Positions 17,419 through 24,826 of a DNA stretch of 42,976 nt are shown piece after piece (position 1 is the first letter of the stretch; each line of letters starts with the position of its first letter). Origin of the DNA: M55B167 sp964406095. Its GTDB lineage: Bacteria; Verrucomicrobiota; Kiritimatiellia; RFP12; UBA1067. The stretch covers positions 1 to 42,976 of the forward strand of contig CAYOQJ010000001.1 of assembly GCA_964406095.1 (NCBI GenBank), written 5' to 3'. A model generated the notes under the pieces. That model saw only the letters and a program-made list of their open reading frames with translations, was not told where the DNA came from and searched no databases. Both the position numbers and the translations under genes were made by a program.

Positions 17419-19419
17419 TCAAATTAAAGAGCGCTTTTGTAGGCGTTCGATTTCGATACGATTAAACAGTGACTGCATAATACGCTGATAAAGTTCATCT
17501 CCCAGCAGAAGGTCCTCAACTCCCTCATCAATATTTGGATTATCATTGACCTCGATTACATAAGCCTTACCATTAACTTCTTTAACATCAACACCATAAA
17601 GCCCATTACCGATCAACGAAGTAGCTTTAAGCGCCGCTTTAAGAACGAACGCGGGCACCTGGTCAACCGGGATGGTTTCGGATTTACCCACAAAATCACT
17701 GCTGTCAGTGGATTGCCAGTTGTATATTTGCCAATGACCGTTCGCCATAAAATACTTACAGGCGAAGAGCGGCATATTATCCATTATCCCAATGCGCCAG
17801 TCATAATCCGAAACCATAAAATCCTGAGCGATCACCAAGGCGCTATCGGTAAAAAGCTGCATCAATCTCTCTTTCAGCTCACAGGTCTTCTTCACCAGAA
17901 ACACCCCTTGAGAAAAAGAACTTTCGGGCAGTTTCAATACAAGCGGCAGTGGCAGTGTTGCAAGAAAGGTGGGCGAACACTGCTTTTTAGTCAAAACATA
18001 ACCTTTAGGCTGTGGAACTCCGGCATTGGCCAGGCGCTCATAAAGATAAACCTTGTTAGAGCAAAGCAGGATTGACCAGGGATCATCGACGACCACAAGC
18101 CCCTCGGTATAGGCATGACGCGCCATAGCGTAGGTGTGGCTTTCGATGGCGGTAGTTTCCCGAATAAACAGAGCATCAAACTCACACAATCTGCGGTGAT
18201 CCTGTTTGGTGATAAATTCCACAAAAAAACCGACTTTTTCAGCAGCTTTGCGAAATTTTTTCAGTGCATCCGGACAGGATGGCGGTGTTTTTTCAGCGGG
18301 ATTCACCAGAATAGCGAGATCGTATTGATAATTTTTAAGCCGGGTACGGAAGTAGCGTTTCTTTTCACAGAACGACAACAGTGCATCACACAACACCGAC
18401 GTATAGTTGTTTTGCACTGTTTTAAACGATACAGGCGATATTCGCTTTAATTTCCAGCGGTCGCGGCGTTCAAGTGTTATATTAAAAAAAGGTAATTCGA
18501 AGAGAGAAAAGAGCTTACGTGCCAGAGCCGGGTAAGTGCCTTTGGGTGTTATGCCCAGAATTACGGTTGTTTCAAAGGTATCGCCGGGATAGTTCTTCAA
18601 TCGGCCGGCGGCAAAACTTTCCATCTCCTCAAAGATGCTCTGAGCGATCACCCTGTCGGAAACATCTTTGACAGACATAACTGAAGGCGTGATCCGGTGG
18701 TTGCGAGCAGAAGCAACCAGCGAAACATAATAACCGATTGAGTGGGTTTTATATGACTTACAGAAATTCAGAACGTGATAACGGCTTGAACAGGAGTATT
18801 TTTTTTCGGCAAGATAATCCCGGGCGGAACAGATCGCAATGCCCGGCATGGTCAGGGATTCATGCGTATAATCCTCGACCACAACAACGATTCTTGCCGC
18901 AAAGCTTTCATCGCCGGAGGGCAAGAGGGTCATACGATAGGCTGACTCTCCCGGACCATAGTAATTTTGCAGATAGTGGGTTACATCGAATCCGAATTTG
19001 TGATACCACTCAATCAGCGCAGGATTTGACTCATCAGCCTCTAAAGACAGCTTAGTGTAGCCATCCTGCAAAGCTTTTTCAATGATGCGGCTCAGCAGAC
19101 TCTCTCCGTAGCCTTTCATTCTGTACTCGGCGCAGACTGCAATTGAATATATGCGGATAGTACGTTTATAAGGGATCAGGATCGCTGCGCCGACCGGCAG
19201 ATTACTGCCGCCACCGTTGGATTGAACCACTACGAGGACAACTTGGTTATCACTCATCAGACTGTTACGGAGACTGCGACGCGAACTCCGGCGGTGTTCT
19301 GGAAAAGCAGTGCATTCAAGCTTTTCCAGAAAGTCAATATCTGAAAATTCCGCTTCGCGCACAAAGCACTCATTCTGGAGATGATCAGCATCTGCCACAA
19401 CAAATTTATTTGCTTTCAT
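17419..19419 (-). CDS. GNAT acetyltransferase fused to RimK-like ATP-grasp ligase
   Basis: A 666-residue three-part protein. Residues about 18-165 are a GNAT N-acetyltransferase domain with the acetyl-CoA loop RMKGYG (CAEYRMKGYGESLLSRIIEKAL region split here by the motif) and LEADESNPALIEWYHKFGF. Residues about 170-390 match the N-terminal module that precedes RimK-like ligases (RLAN type: SRYHVLNFCKSYKTHSIGYY). Residues about 420-660 are an ATP-grasp domain (NKVYLYERLANAGVPQPKGY; LVLKLPESSFSQGVF; metal site EVNDNPNID). The family adds amino acids such as glutamate to an acceptor by an acyl-phosphate route; the GNAT part would acetylate an amine. Substrates are unknown. A TATAAC lies five bases before the ATG, with no ribosome site. 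It stands alone between rlmH and holA. Confidence 0.85.
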   Translation of the reverse strand: MKANKFVVADADHLQNECFVREAEFSDIDFLEKLECTAFPEHRRSSRRSLRNSLMSDNQVVLVVVQSNGGGSNLPVGAAILIPYKRTIRIYSIAVCAEYRMKGYGESLLSRIIEKALQDGYTKLSLEADESNPALIEWYHKFGFDVTHYLQNYYGPGESAYRMTLLPSGDESFAARIVVVVEDYTHESLTMPGIAICSARDYLAEKKYSCSSRYHVLNFCKSYKTHSIGYYVSLVASARNHRITPSVMSVKDVSDRVIAQSIFEEMESFAAGRLKNYPGDTFETTVILGITPKGTYPALARKLFSLFELPFFNITLERRDRWKLKRISPVSFKTVQNNYTSVLCDALLSFCEKKRYFRTRLKNYQYDLAILVNPAEKTPPSCPDALKKFRKAAEKVGFFVEFITKQDHRRLCEFDALFIRETTAIESHTYAMARHAYTEGLVVVDDPWSILLCSNKVYLYERLANAGVPQPKGYVLTKKQCSPTFLATLPLPLVLKLPESSFSQGVFLVKKTCELKERLMQLFTDSALVIAQDFMVSDYDWRIGIMDNMPLFACKYFMANGHWQIYNWQSTDSSDFVGKSETIPVDQVPAFVLKAALKATSLIGNGLYGVDVKEVNGKAYVIEVNDNPNIDEGVEDLLLGDELYQRIMQSLFNRIEIERLQKRSLI

Positions 19420-19463
19420 AAGTTGTTATAATCTCAACTTCTATCACACAAAACAAGTGCTCT

Positions 19464-19898
19464 TCAGCCGTTATGATAGCCGCGTTTTCGAGTAATTGTA
19501 ATCGAACGAAAAATCTGCTCCAGTAAAATATAGCGTGCCATTTCATGTGTGAAGGTCATCGGAGATAACGACAGCACCAGATCGGCTCGTTTTTTAACGG
19601 CTTGATCAAGACCTGAAGGGCCGCCGATCACAAAGAGCATTCTCCGCTGGATTGATTCCATGCGGGCGGCCAGTGTGACAGAGTCGCTCAGTTGCCCATC
19701 CTCGCTGAGTGCGATTACATACCCCTGTTCCCTGTCCAGAAATTCGATAATTCGTCCGCATTCGCTCTGCTGATTGCCATCCCTGAGTTCCAGAACTTCG
19801 ATTTTAGCATCAAATCTGATTCGTTTGAGCATCTTTTCGCAAAGTTCCGCCAGAGCGCACTCTTTTACACGGCCTACCGCCACAATTTTTATAAGCAT
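19464..19898 (-). CDS. rlmH: 23S rRNA (pseudouridine1915-N3)-methyltransferase RlmH
   Basis: SPOUT-class methyltransferase that uses SAM to methylate pseudouridine 1915 in helix 69 of 23S rRNA on assembled ribosomes. The 144 residues are slightly short of the usual 155. Hallmarks are the N-terminal MLIKIVAVGRVKE, the knot motif FVIGGPSGL (about 90-98), and the C-terminal LSLSPMTFTHEMARYILLEQIFR ending in KRGYHNG, where the YH pair is a family signature; the longest stretches are given only as landmarks. GGGGAG lies seven bases before the ATG. It follows the double nucleoside diphosphate kinase gene by 77 bases. Confidence 0.96.
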   Translation of the reverse strand: MLIKIVAVGRVKECALAELCEKMLKRIRFDAKIEVLELRDGNQQSECGRIIEFLDREQGYVIALSEDGQLSDSVTLAARMESIQRRMLFVIGGPSGLDQAVKKRADLVLSLSPMTFTHEMARYILLEQIFRSITITRKRGYHNG

Positions 19899-19975
19899 TA
19901 GTGAGCTCCCCGCGGCCTGTCGGAATAACGATTCGCAGTTATGTCATACGGCAAATCAGATTCCAAACACTCTGT

Positions 19976-21166
19976 TCAGCCATAGTATGTGCGGATCAGA
20001 TTTTCAAAGTGTTCATCATTGCCGACATCCAGGATGCGCATCTCACGACGGGCATTCTCGACCGAATCCGAGGCATGCGCGGCATTGATCATTATATTGG
20101 TGCCAAACTCACGGCGGATGGAACCGGCACGGGCTTTTTGGGGATCGGTGGCACCGAGGATATCCCTGATTTTACTCACAGCGTCCGGACCTTCATAAAC
20201 AATAGCCAGACACTCTTCGCTACCGGGTTTATGGCGTTCTTGAGGCAGGCAGCCGGATGGACGTCTACCGGTCATAAACTCAACGATATTTTCAAACTCA
20301 CGGTCGGCGAAAAGCGGGGCAAGGTAGTCGCAAAGTGGTTTTAAATTTTCAGCGTCCACCGGAAACCCGAACTCGCGCGAGAGTGCCTGTGAGGCGCGGT
20401 CAGCACCGAAAATAGTAAACACTTGCTTCAGATTTTTCTTAACCGGTCCATAAAATTCCTCGGCCTGGGCAATGGACATCGCGAATTTTTTGACTCCGAC
20501 AATACGCAATCCAGTTCCTGAAAGCAAATCCATTATATTGCCGGCGCGCAGCGAGGGACGCCGCCAATTATCCGGTTTCAACAGCACGAGAGTCTGCTGC
20601 ACATCGGCGCCATCCGGTACATCGGAGCTGCCATGCACGATACCGGAGTCGGTTTTTAAATAGTGCAGCCACACATTGAGTATCTCTCTGACAAACTTAG
20701 GTGAGCGTCCGACCAGCACACATGGTTCAAAGTATTCCACTTTGCCGGTCTCAGGGTGGCGAACCAGATCGCCGTAGGTATCACGCACGGTCTGACCGCA
20801 ACACCACTGCTGATGGATATCACCAGTGACCTCATATATTTTCCGGATAGCATCGGTGCCCTCAAAAAGCAGCAGCATCGAGCGATGTGATCTGCCGCTG
20901 AGCGGATCAACGCTGAAGGCTTTGCGCACATAATTTGAAAATAAATCGCACTTGAAGTTATCATCGGGATCATAACAGGCAAGGTAGCGGGCGAAATCTT
21001 CAACCAGTTGCGATGATGGACCAAACATACGTGCGCCGACCAGCTTTAAATCCGTCCTTACCAGATAACGGGCGATGATGCCACCGGTCCTGGATTTACG
21101 GATAGAGTAGGGATTGATAATAACGAAGGCCAGTTCTTTGGATATATTATTCATTATTTTTTTCAC
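19976..21166 (-). CDS. Double-domain nucleoside diphosphate kinase
   Basis: A 396-residue protein with two nucleoside-diphosphate-kinase-like halves in tandem; ordinary NDK is about 140-150 residues. Half 1 (about 11-190) starts ELAFVIINPYSIRK and has GQTVRDTYGDLV and H178 in IVHGSSD, after an insertion of about 40 residues. Half 2 (about 190-380) starts TLVLLKPDNWRR and has AGSIRREFG and H364 in NAAHASDSVENA, the canonical phospho-histidine context. NDK transfers the gamma phosphate from ATP to other NDPs via this His. Both His residues are present, so both halves may be active; the first is more divergent. The frame opens with GTG at 21166, six bases after the cstA stop codon; ATG at 21154 is an alternative start. 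Neither has a good ribosome site. Confidence 0.87.
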   Translation of the reverse strand: MKKIMNNISKELAFVIINPYSIRKSRTGGIIARYLVRTDLKLVGARMFGPSSQLVEDFARYLACYDPDDNFKCDLFSNYVRKAFSVDPLSGRSHRSMLLLFEGTDAIRKIYEVTGDIHQQWCCGQTVRDTYGDLVRHPETGKVEYFEPCVLVGRSPKFVREILNVWLHYLKTDSGIVHGSSDVPDGADVQQTLVLLKPDNWRRPSLRAGNIMDLLSGTGLRIVGVKKFAMSIAQAEEFYGPVKKNLKQVFTIFGADRASQALSREFGFPVDAENLKPLCDYLAPLFADREFENIVEFMTGRRPSGCLPQERHKPGSEECLAIVYEGPDAVSKIRDILGATDPQKARAGSIRREFGTNIMINAAHASDSVENARREMRILDVGNDEHFENLIRTYYG

Positions 21167-21172
21167 AATCAG

Positions 21173-22879
21173 TTACACCGACTCTTTGAGCCTTTTAGCT
21201 CCGAACACAATCAGCAGTGCCGACATAATCATCAGACACCCTGAAACTATGGCGAGTATGCCGCCTTTGGAAAAGCCTTCATTAAGCCAGCCATTGAGGT
21301 TTGTTTTAAACAGCATAACGGTGGCCGTTCCGCTGGTGATTAGCATGAATAGCAGAGGAAAGAGGATAAACGCACATCTTTTTTTATTTTTTATCAGCCA
21401 AAGCGTGGTACCCAACAGTGTCAACGCGGCAAGTAGCTGGTTGCAGGATGCGAATACAGGCCAAATGCTTTTGGAACCACCACCTAAAATCAGAAGAGCG
21501 GTAACAAATACCACACACAAGGTCGCCACAAAGCGATTGCCGATTAATAAACGCAGTTTTATAAGCGCTTTTGGCGAAGCGGTGTCAGCGGATAACTGTT
21601 CGCCGTGAGGCAAAAAGAGCTCCTGCCAGGTGAAACGGGCCAGACGGGTGGCGGTATCCAGAGTGGTCATCAGAAAAGCTGAAAGTGCCAGAGAGACAAA
21701 GGTGACTCCTAATTCAACCGGCACACCAACAGATTTTGTGAAACCGGCCAGACCTCTGGCAAAAATGATCACATGCGCATCTTTACTGAGTGCGTCCGCA
21801 TATTCAGTGCTTGTCATCCAGGCCACCGCCACCAGAGCAATAAGAGCTAGAAAACCTTCCACCAGCATACCGCCATAAGCGATCGGACGCAAATGAGATT
21901 CGCTGGCCAGCTGTTTGGAGGTTGTACCTGATGCGACCAGCGCATGAAATCCTGAACATGCCCCGCAGGCAACCGTAACAAAAAGCATAGGAAAGAGAAA
22001 TTCTGAATTTTTAATAGCAGGGTTAAAGGCGGCCAGGCCGGAAAAAGAGTCCATTTTCAATGCAGGTTGTGTCACAAAAATTCCGATAACTCCAAGTGCC
22101 ATCATAGCGTAGAGCAGATAAGAATTCAGATAATCACGCGGTTGCAGCAGCATCCAGACCGGCAGCACCGAAGCGACATAGCAGTATGCCAGCAGAAAGA
22201 TGGTCCAAATCAATGTGGCAGTTTCGCTTGAACAGTGTAGCAAACGTGTGAGATCAGCGGGAAAAATATTGCCGATGTAGACACAGCCGAACATGATCGG
22301 CACAAAAACAAAAGAGGCTTTTGTCAGAGTGACCCGCAATTTGGTGATCACGAAGCCGAAAACAAGTGCCAGCAGAATAAAAAGAGCAGAGGCGGTTGCC
22401 ACTTCGGGCTTGCTGACAAATGCCTTGGCGACTAAATTTGCAAATACTGCAGCAACCAGAATCAACGCAAACCAGCAGAAGCAGAGAAACAGAATACGCC
22501 CCCAGTAACCCATCAGAGATTCGATAACCGTGCCGATTGAACGGCTGTTATGGCGTACTGAAAGAAACATTGCGGCAAAATCATGAACAGCTCCGATAAA
22601 AACACAACCCAACAAAACCCAGAGAGCCACCGCTGCCCAGCCGAAGTGAGCCGCCATGATCGGTCCGACAATCGGACCTGCACCGGCTATACTGGCAAAA
22701 TGATGACCGAAAAGGACTGAAGGGCGGGCGGGCACATAGTCAACTCCGTCCCCGCTGGAAAGTGCCGGTGTTGTCCGCTCTTTCTCAACCCCGAAGATTT
22801 TTTCGAGTATCCGTCCGTAAAACCGATAGGCCAGCAGAAAGAAGACCAATCCCCCAGCCAGCAGAACCGCACCATTCAT
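21173..22879 (-). CDS. cstA: Carbon starvation protein CstA family transporter
   Basis: A 568-residue polytopic inner-membrane protein of the CstA family, known as pyruvate/peptide transporters induced in starvation. About 14-16 hydrophobic segments are visible. Family marks are FGHHFASIAGAGPIVGPI (about 57-74), HFGWAAVALWVLLGCVFIGAVHD with DFAAMFLSVRH, and the central GACSGFHALVASGTTSKQ. It is shorter than the 701-residue E. coli CstA and ends soon after the last membrane helix, like the compact members of the family. GAAGGTGG precedes the ATG. It follows ybeY and precedes the double NDK by six bases, probably in one transcript. Confidence 0.94.
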   Translation of the reverse strand: MNGAVLLAGGLVFFLLAYRFYGRILEKIFGVEKERTTPALSSGDGVDYVPARPSVLFGHHFASIAGAGPIVGPIMAAHFGWAAVALWVLLGCVFIGAVHDFAAMFLSVRHNSRSIGTVIESLMGYWGRILFLCFCWFALILVAAVFANLVAKAFVSKPEVATASALFILLALVFGFVITKLRVTLTKASFVFVPIMFGCVYIGNIFPADLTRLLHCSSETATLIWTIFLLAYCYVASVLPVWMLLQPRDYLNSYLLYAMMALGVIGIFVTQPALKMDSFSGLAAFNPAIKNSEFLFPMLFVTVACGACSGFHALVASGTTSKQLASESHLRPIAYGGMLVEGFLALIALVAVAWMTSTEYADALSKDAHVIIFARGLAGFTKSVGVPVELGVTFVSLALSAFLMTTLDTATRLARFTWQELFLPHGEQLSADTASPKALIKLRLLIGNRFVATLCVVFVTALLILGGGSKSIWPVFASCNQLLAALTLLGTTLWLIKNKKRCAFILFPLLFMLITSGTATVMLFKTNLNGWLNEGFSKGGILAIVSGCLMIMSALLIVFGAKRLKESV

Positions 22880-22947
22880 AAGCCACCTTCTAATCTGGTA
22901 AGTGAAATCTGTTATTAAACATTGTCGCCACTATCAAAACATAATGC

Positions 22948-22965
22948 AACCATCTGTGTATGGTT
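22948..22965. repeat. Small inverted repeat at the ybeY stop codon
   Basis: AACCAT and ATGGTT flank a six-base loop, overlapping the last base of ybeY's stop codon. No T-run follows on the minus strand, so it is a weak hairpin rather than a convincing terminator. Confidence 0.25.
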
Positions 22966-23453
22966 CAAACTTCAATATCAGGTCGTGTCTTCAAAAAGAT
23001 TGAAGGCACCTCTATTTCAGAAAGCCAGTCGAGTTCACGTTTTCGCATTGTGCGAAAGCCAGCATCATCAGCATCATCATAATCGTTGAGATGATCACAG
23101 GCATGAGCAATATAAAGAGCCACTTCCCGGTCAGGAGTCCACCCTGACCGTGCGGTTCCTTCACGTTGTGCACACTGTAAATTGAGGAACATATCTCCCC
23201 GTAAACCCTCCGGCTCACCCGGAACAGCTTCATAACGCTGGGTTATGACATCGGTACTTTCAGCACTACCATAAACAGAGCGATGGATGCCAGTGATTGA
23301 CTGATCATTCAGCAGATAAACACTCAGCTCATGCCAGGGAGCAGCACAGGCGATGTCATGCTGTGCCTTTTGCGCCAGAGAACTGATCAGACGACACAGA
23401 GAATCCTCATCCACACAACCTGAAAAATCCAGATTCTCAATATTTATCAACAT
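22965..23453 (-). CDS. ybeY: Endoribonuclease YbeY (rRNA maturation factor), variant metal site
   Basis: A 162-residue member of the UPF0054/YbeY family, a Zn-dependent RNase needed for 16S rRNA 3'-end processing and 70S quality control. The family signs are ELSVYLLNDQSI, STDVITQRYE (usually TDVLSFPY), GDMFLN (usually GDIxIS), and the metal motif near residue 115: HACDHLNDYDD. The canonical motif is HGxLHLxGYDH, so two His ligands are kept and the third is replaced by Asp; an Asp or Lys-Asp at this place is known in other phyla. M-R-K-R-E follows as in the family. The gene starts 22 bases after the 3' end of tRNA-Ala. Ribosome site weak (GGG). Confidence 0.85.
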   Translation of the reverse strand: MLINIENLDFSGCVDEDSLCRLISSLAQKAQHDIACAAPWHELSVYLLNDQSITGIHRSVYGSAESTDVITQRYEAVPGEPEGLRGDMFLNLQCAQREGTARSGWTPDREVALYIAHACDHLNDYDDADDAGFRTMRKRELDWLSEIEVPSIFLKTRPDIEV

Positions 23454-23475
23454 GATACCCAGCAGTCAGAAAAAA

Positions 23476-23551
23476 TGGTGGAGCGAAGGAGATTCGAACT
23501 CCCGACCCCCACGTTGCGAACGTGATGCTCTACCAACTGAGCTATCGCCCC
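23476..23551 (-). tRNA. tRNA-Ala (anticodon CGC)
   Basis: A 76-nt cloverleaf on the minus strand. Acceptor GGGGCGA pairs with TCGCTCC, including the G3-U70 wobble pair that identifies alanine tRNA. The D arm is GCTC...GAGC, the anticodon stem TCACG/CGTGG holds the loop TTCGCAA with anticodon CGC, and the T arm GGGAG TTCGAAT CTCCT is standard. CCA is encoded. Its 5' end is only six bases after the stop codon of the beta-repeat ORF, and ybeY starts 22 bases after its 3' end, so either it is released from a longer transcript or its promoter is inside the preceding coding region. Confidence 0.97.
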
Positions 23552-23557
23552 ATTTTA

Positions 23558-24826
23558 TCAGCGTAGAATTATCAGCAAACCACTTTGTTCAATGCGCAAA
23601 GTTCCTTCGCCGGTAACAAGATCGGGATGTGACTCAGTGCTCACGTACACCCCGGTGAAAGTCTCACCTTCAACACATAAAGACTCTATTGTTGCCAGAC
23701 CGGAGTAATTTAACGCAATGCGCCCTGTCGCTTCAACCCTTAAATTTAAATTTCGCAAAGATAATTCTGAAAAACCGCGCATCTGCGTCTGACCGCAGAC
23801 ACTGACATCATCAATCAGTACACAGGGTTTATCATTGGGCGCGAGTGAATTATCGCCATTGAAACTCAGCGTGTAACTTCCCGCTTCAAGCCATCCCAGA
23901 TCGACCTCGCGACTCAAATAGCCGGGTTCCACCACGACCATCTGATCTTTGGTTAAACCCTCCAGATTGACACTGAGCGTAAGATTGGTGTGCCAGGTGC
24001 CTCCGTAGTAACGCGGGCAGTATTGGAAGCGCAGTGTATAGAGTCCGTTGCTGACTATCGCGAGGGTGGTATTGAAAGCTCCGTTATTCATGATGAATGC
24101 GGTTTGCACACCTTCAGGCGCGTGAGAGCTCTCATTACCGGAGAAATAGCTGCCGTTGCGCTGATAACCGGAGTCCGTTGTAACAAACGTCCAACCCGGG
24201 CAGCCGGAGGCATTGGCGCCGCGTTTATCCTTGTCTTTAGTTACTGTATCGGGCAGCAACGGATCAGATTCAAAACCGGAATACGGCAGATCAAATGCCA
24301 GAGCCTGCCGCGGACCGCTCAGTTCAAAGGTGCCGTCCGCAACTGTGATGGTACCTTGCGCCTCGGCTTGCTCGCTGGTATCGCTAAAAACTGTTAGTTT
24401 GCCGTTACCGCTCTTGAGATGATCACCGACCAACTGATTAACCTCCAAAGCGGCCTGTTCGATCTGCAGTGTGCGTTGATTGCCCGCGGTATTCTCAAGG
24501 CGTTCAAGCTGCTGCCGGTGAACGATATCACCTGAAGAGCCGGGAATGCCGTAAACAGCCAGGGAGCCACCGGCGCAACGCACCATGTTTTCAGGCGGCA
24601 GCAGATTATCAGCGGTCAAGTTGGCCTCATCCAGCAAGGCGAAGTCAAGAGCCAGAATTCCATTGGAAACAATTGTGGCACCACTGTAAAGCATAGGTGT
24701 GGCAATCCTGAGAATGCCCGAACCATCCTTTACGAAGGCACCGGTGGAATTGGGAGCTTGTGCAAAACCACGGCCACGCAGGGCGACATCATAAACATCG
24801 GTATTAAACAGCGCCCCCCCCGTCAC
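23558..24826 (-). CDS. C-terminal beta-strand-repeat part of split giant protein
   Basis: A 422-codon frame that continues the giant FAD/beta-repeat protein in another reading frame. It opens at a GTG (24826) inside the upstream gene with no ribosome site, so it is unlikely to be an independent gene. The content is autotransporter-associated beta-strand repeat material: GAFVKDGSGILRI then YSGATIVSNGILALDFAL (about residues 30-60) is the classic unit. A middle section (about 190-340: FVTTDSGYQRNGSYFSGN ... AGSYTLSFNGDN) resembles a beta-sandwich binding module. The chain ends GTLRIEQSGLLIILR with no PEP-CTERM or barrel. Removing one G from the run at 24814-24821 would join it to the upstream frame as ICDGGALFNTDVYD. 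Confidence 0.75.
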   Translation of the reverse strand: MTGGALFNTDVYDVALRGRGFAQAPNSTGAFVKDGSGILRIATPMLYSGATIVSNGILALDFALLDEANLTADNLLPPENMVRCAGGSLAVYGIPGSSGDIVHRQQLERLENTAGNQRTLQIEQAALEVNQLVGDHLKSGNGKLTVFSDTSEQAEAQGTITVADGTFELSGPRQALAFDLPYSGFESDPLLPDTVTKDKDKRGANASGCPGWTFVTTDSGYQRNGSYFSGNESSHAPEGVQTAFIMNNGAFNTTLAIVSNGLYTLRFQYCPRYYGGTWHTNLTLSVNLEGLTKDQMVVVEPGYLSREVDLGWLEAGSYTLSFNGDNSLAPNDKPCVLIDDVSVCGQTQMRGFSELSLRNLNLRVEATGRIALNYSGLATIESLCVEGETFTGVYVSTESHPDLVTGEGTLRIEQSGLLIILR

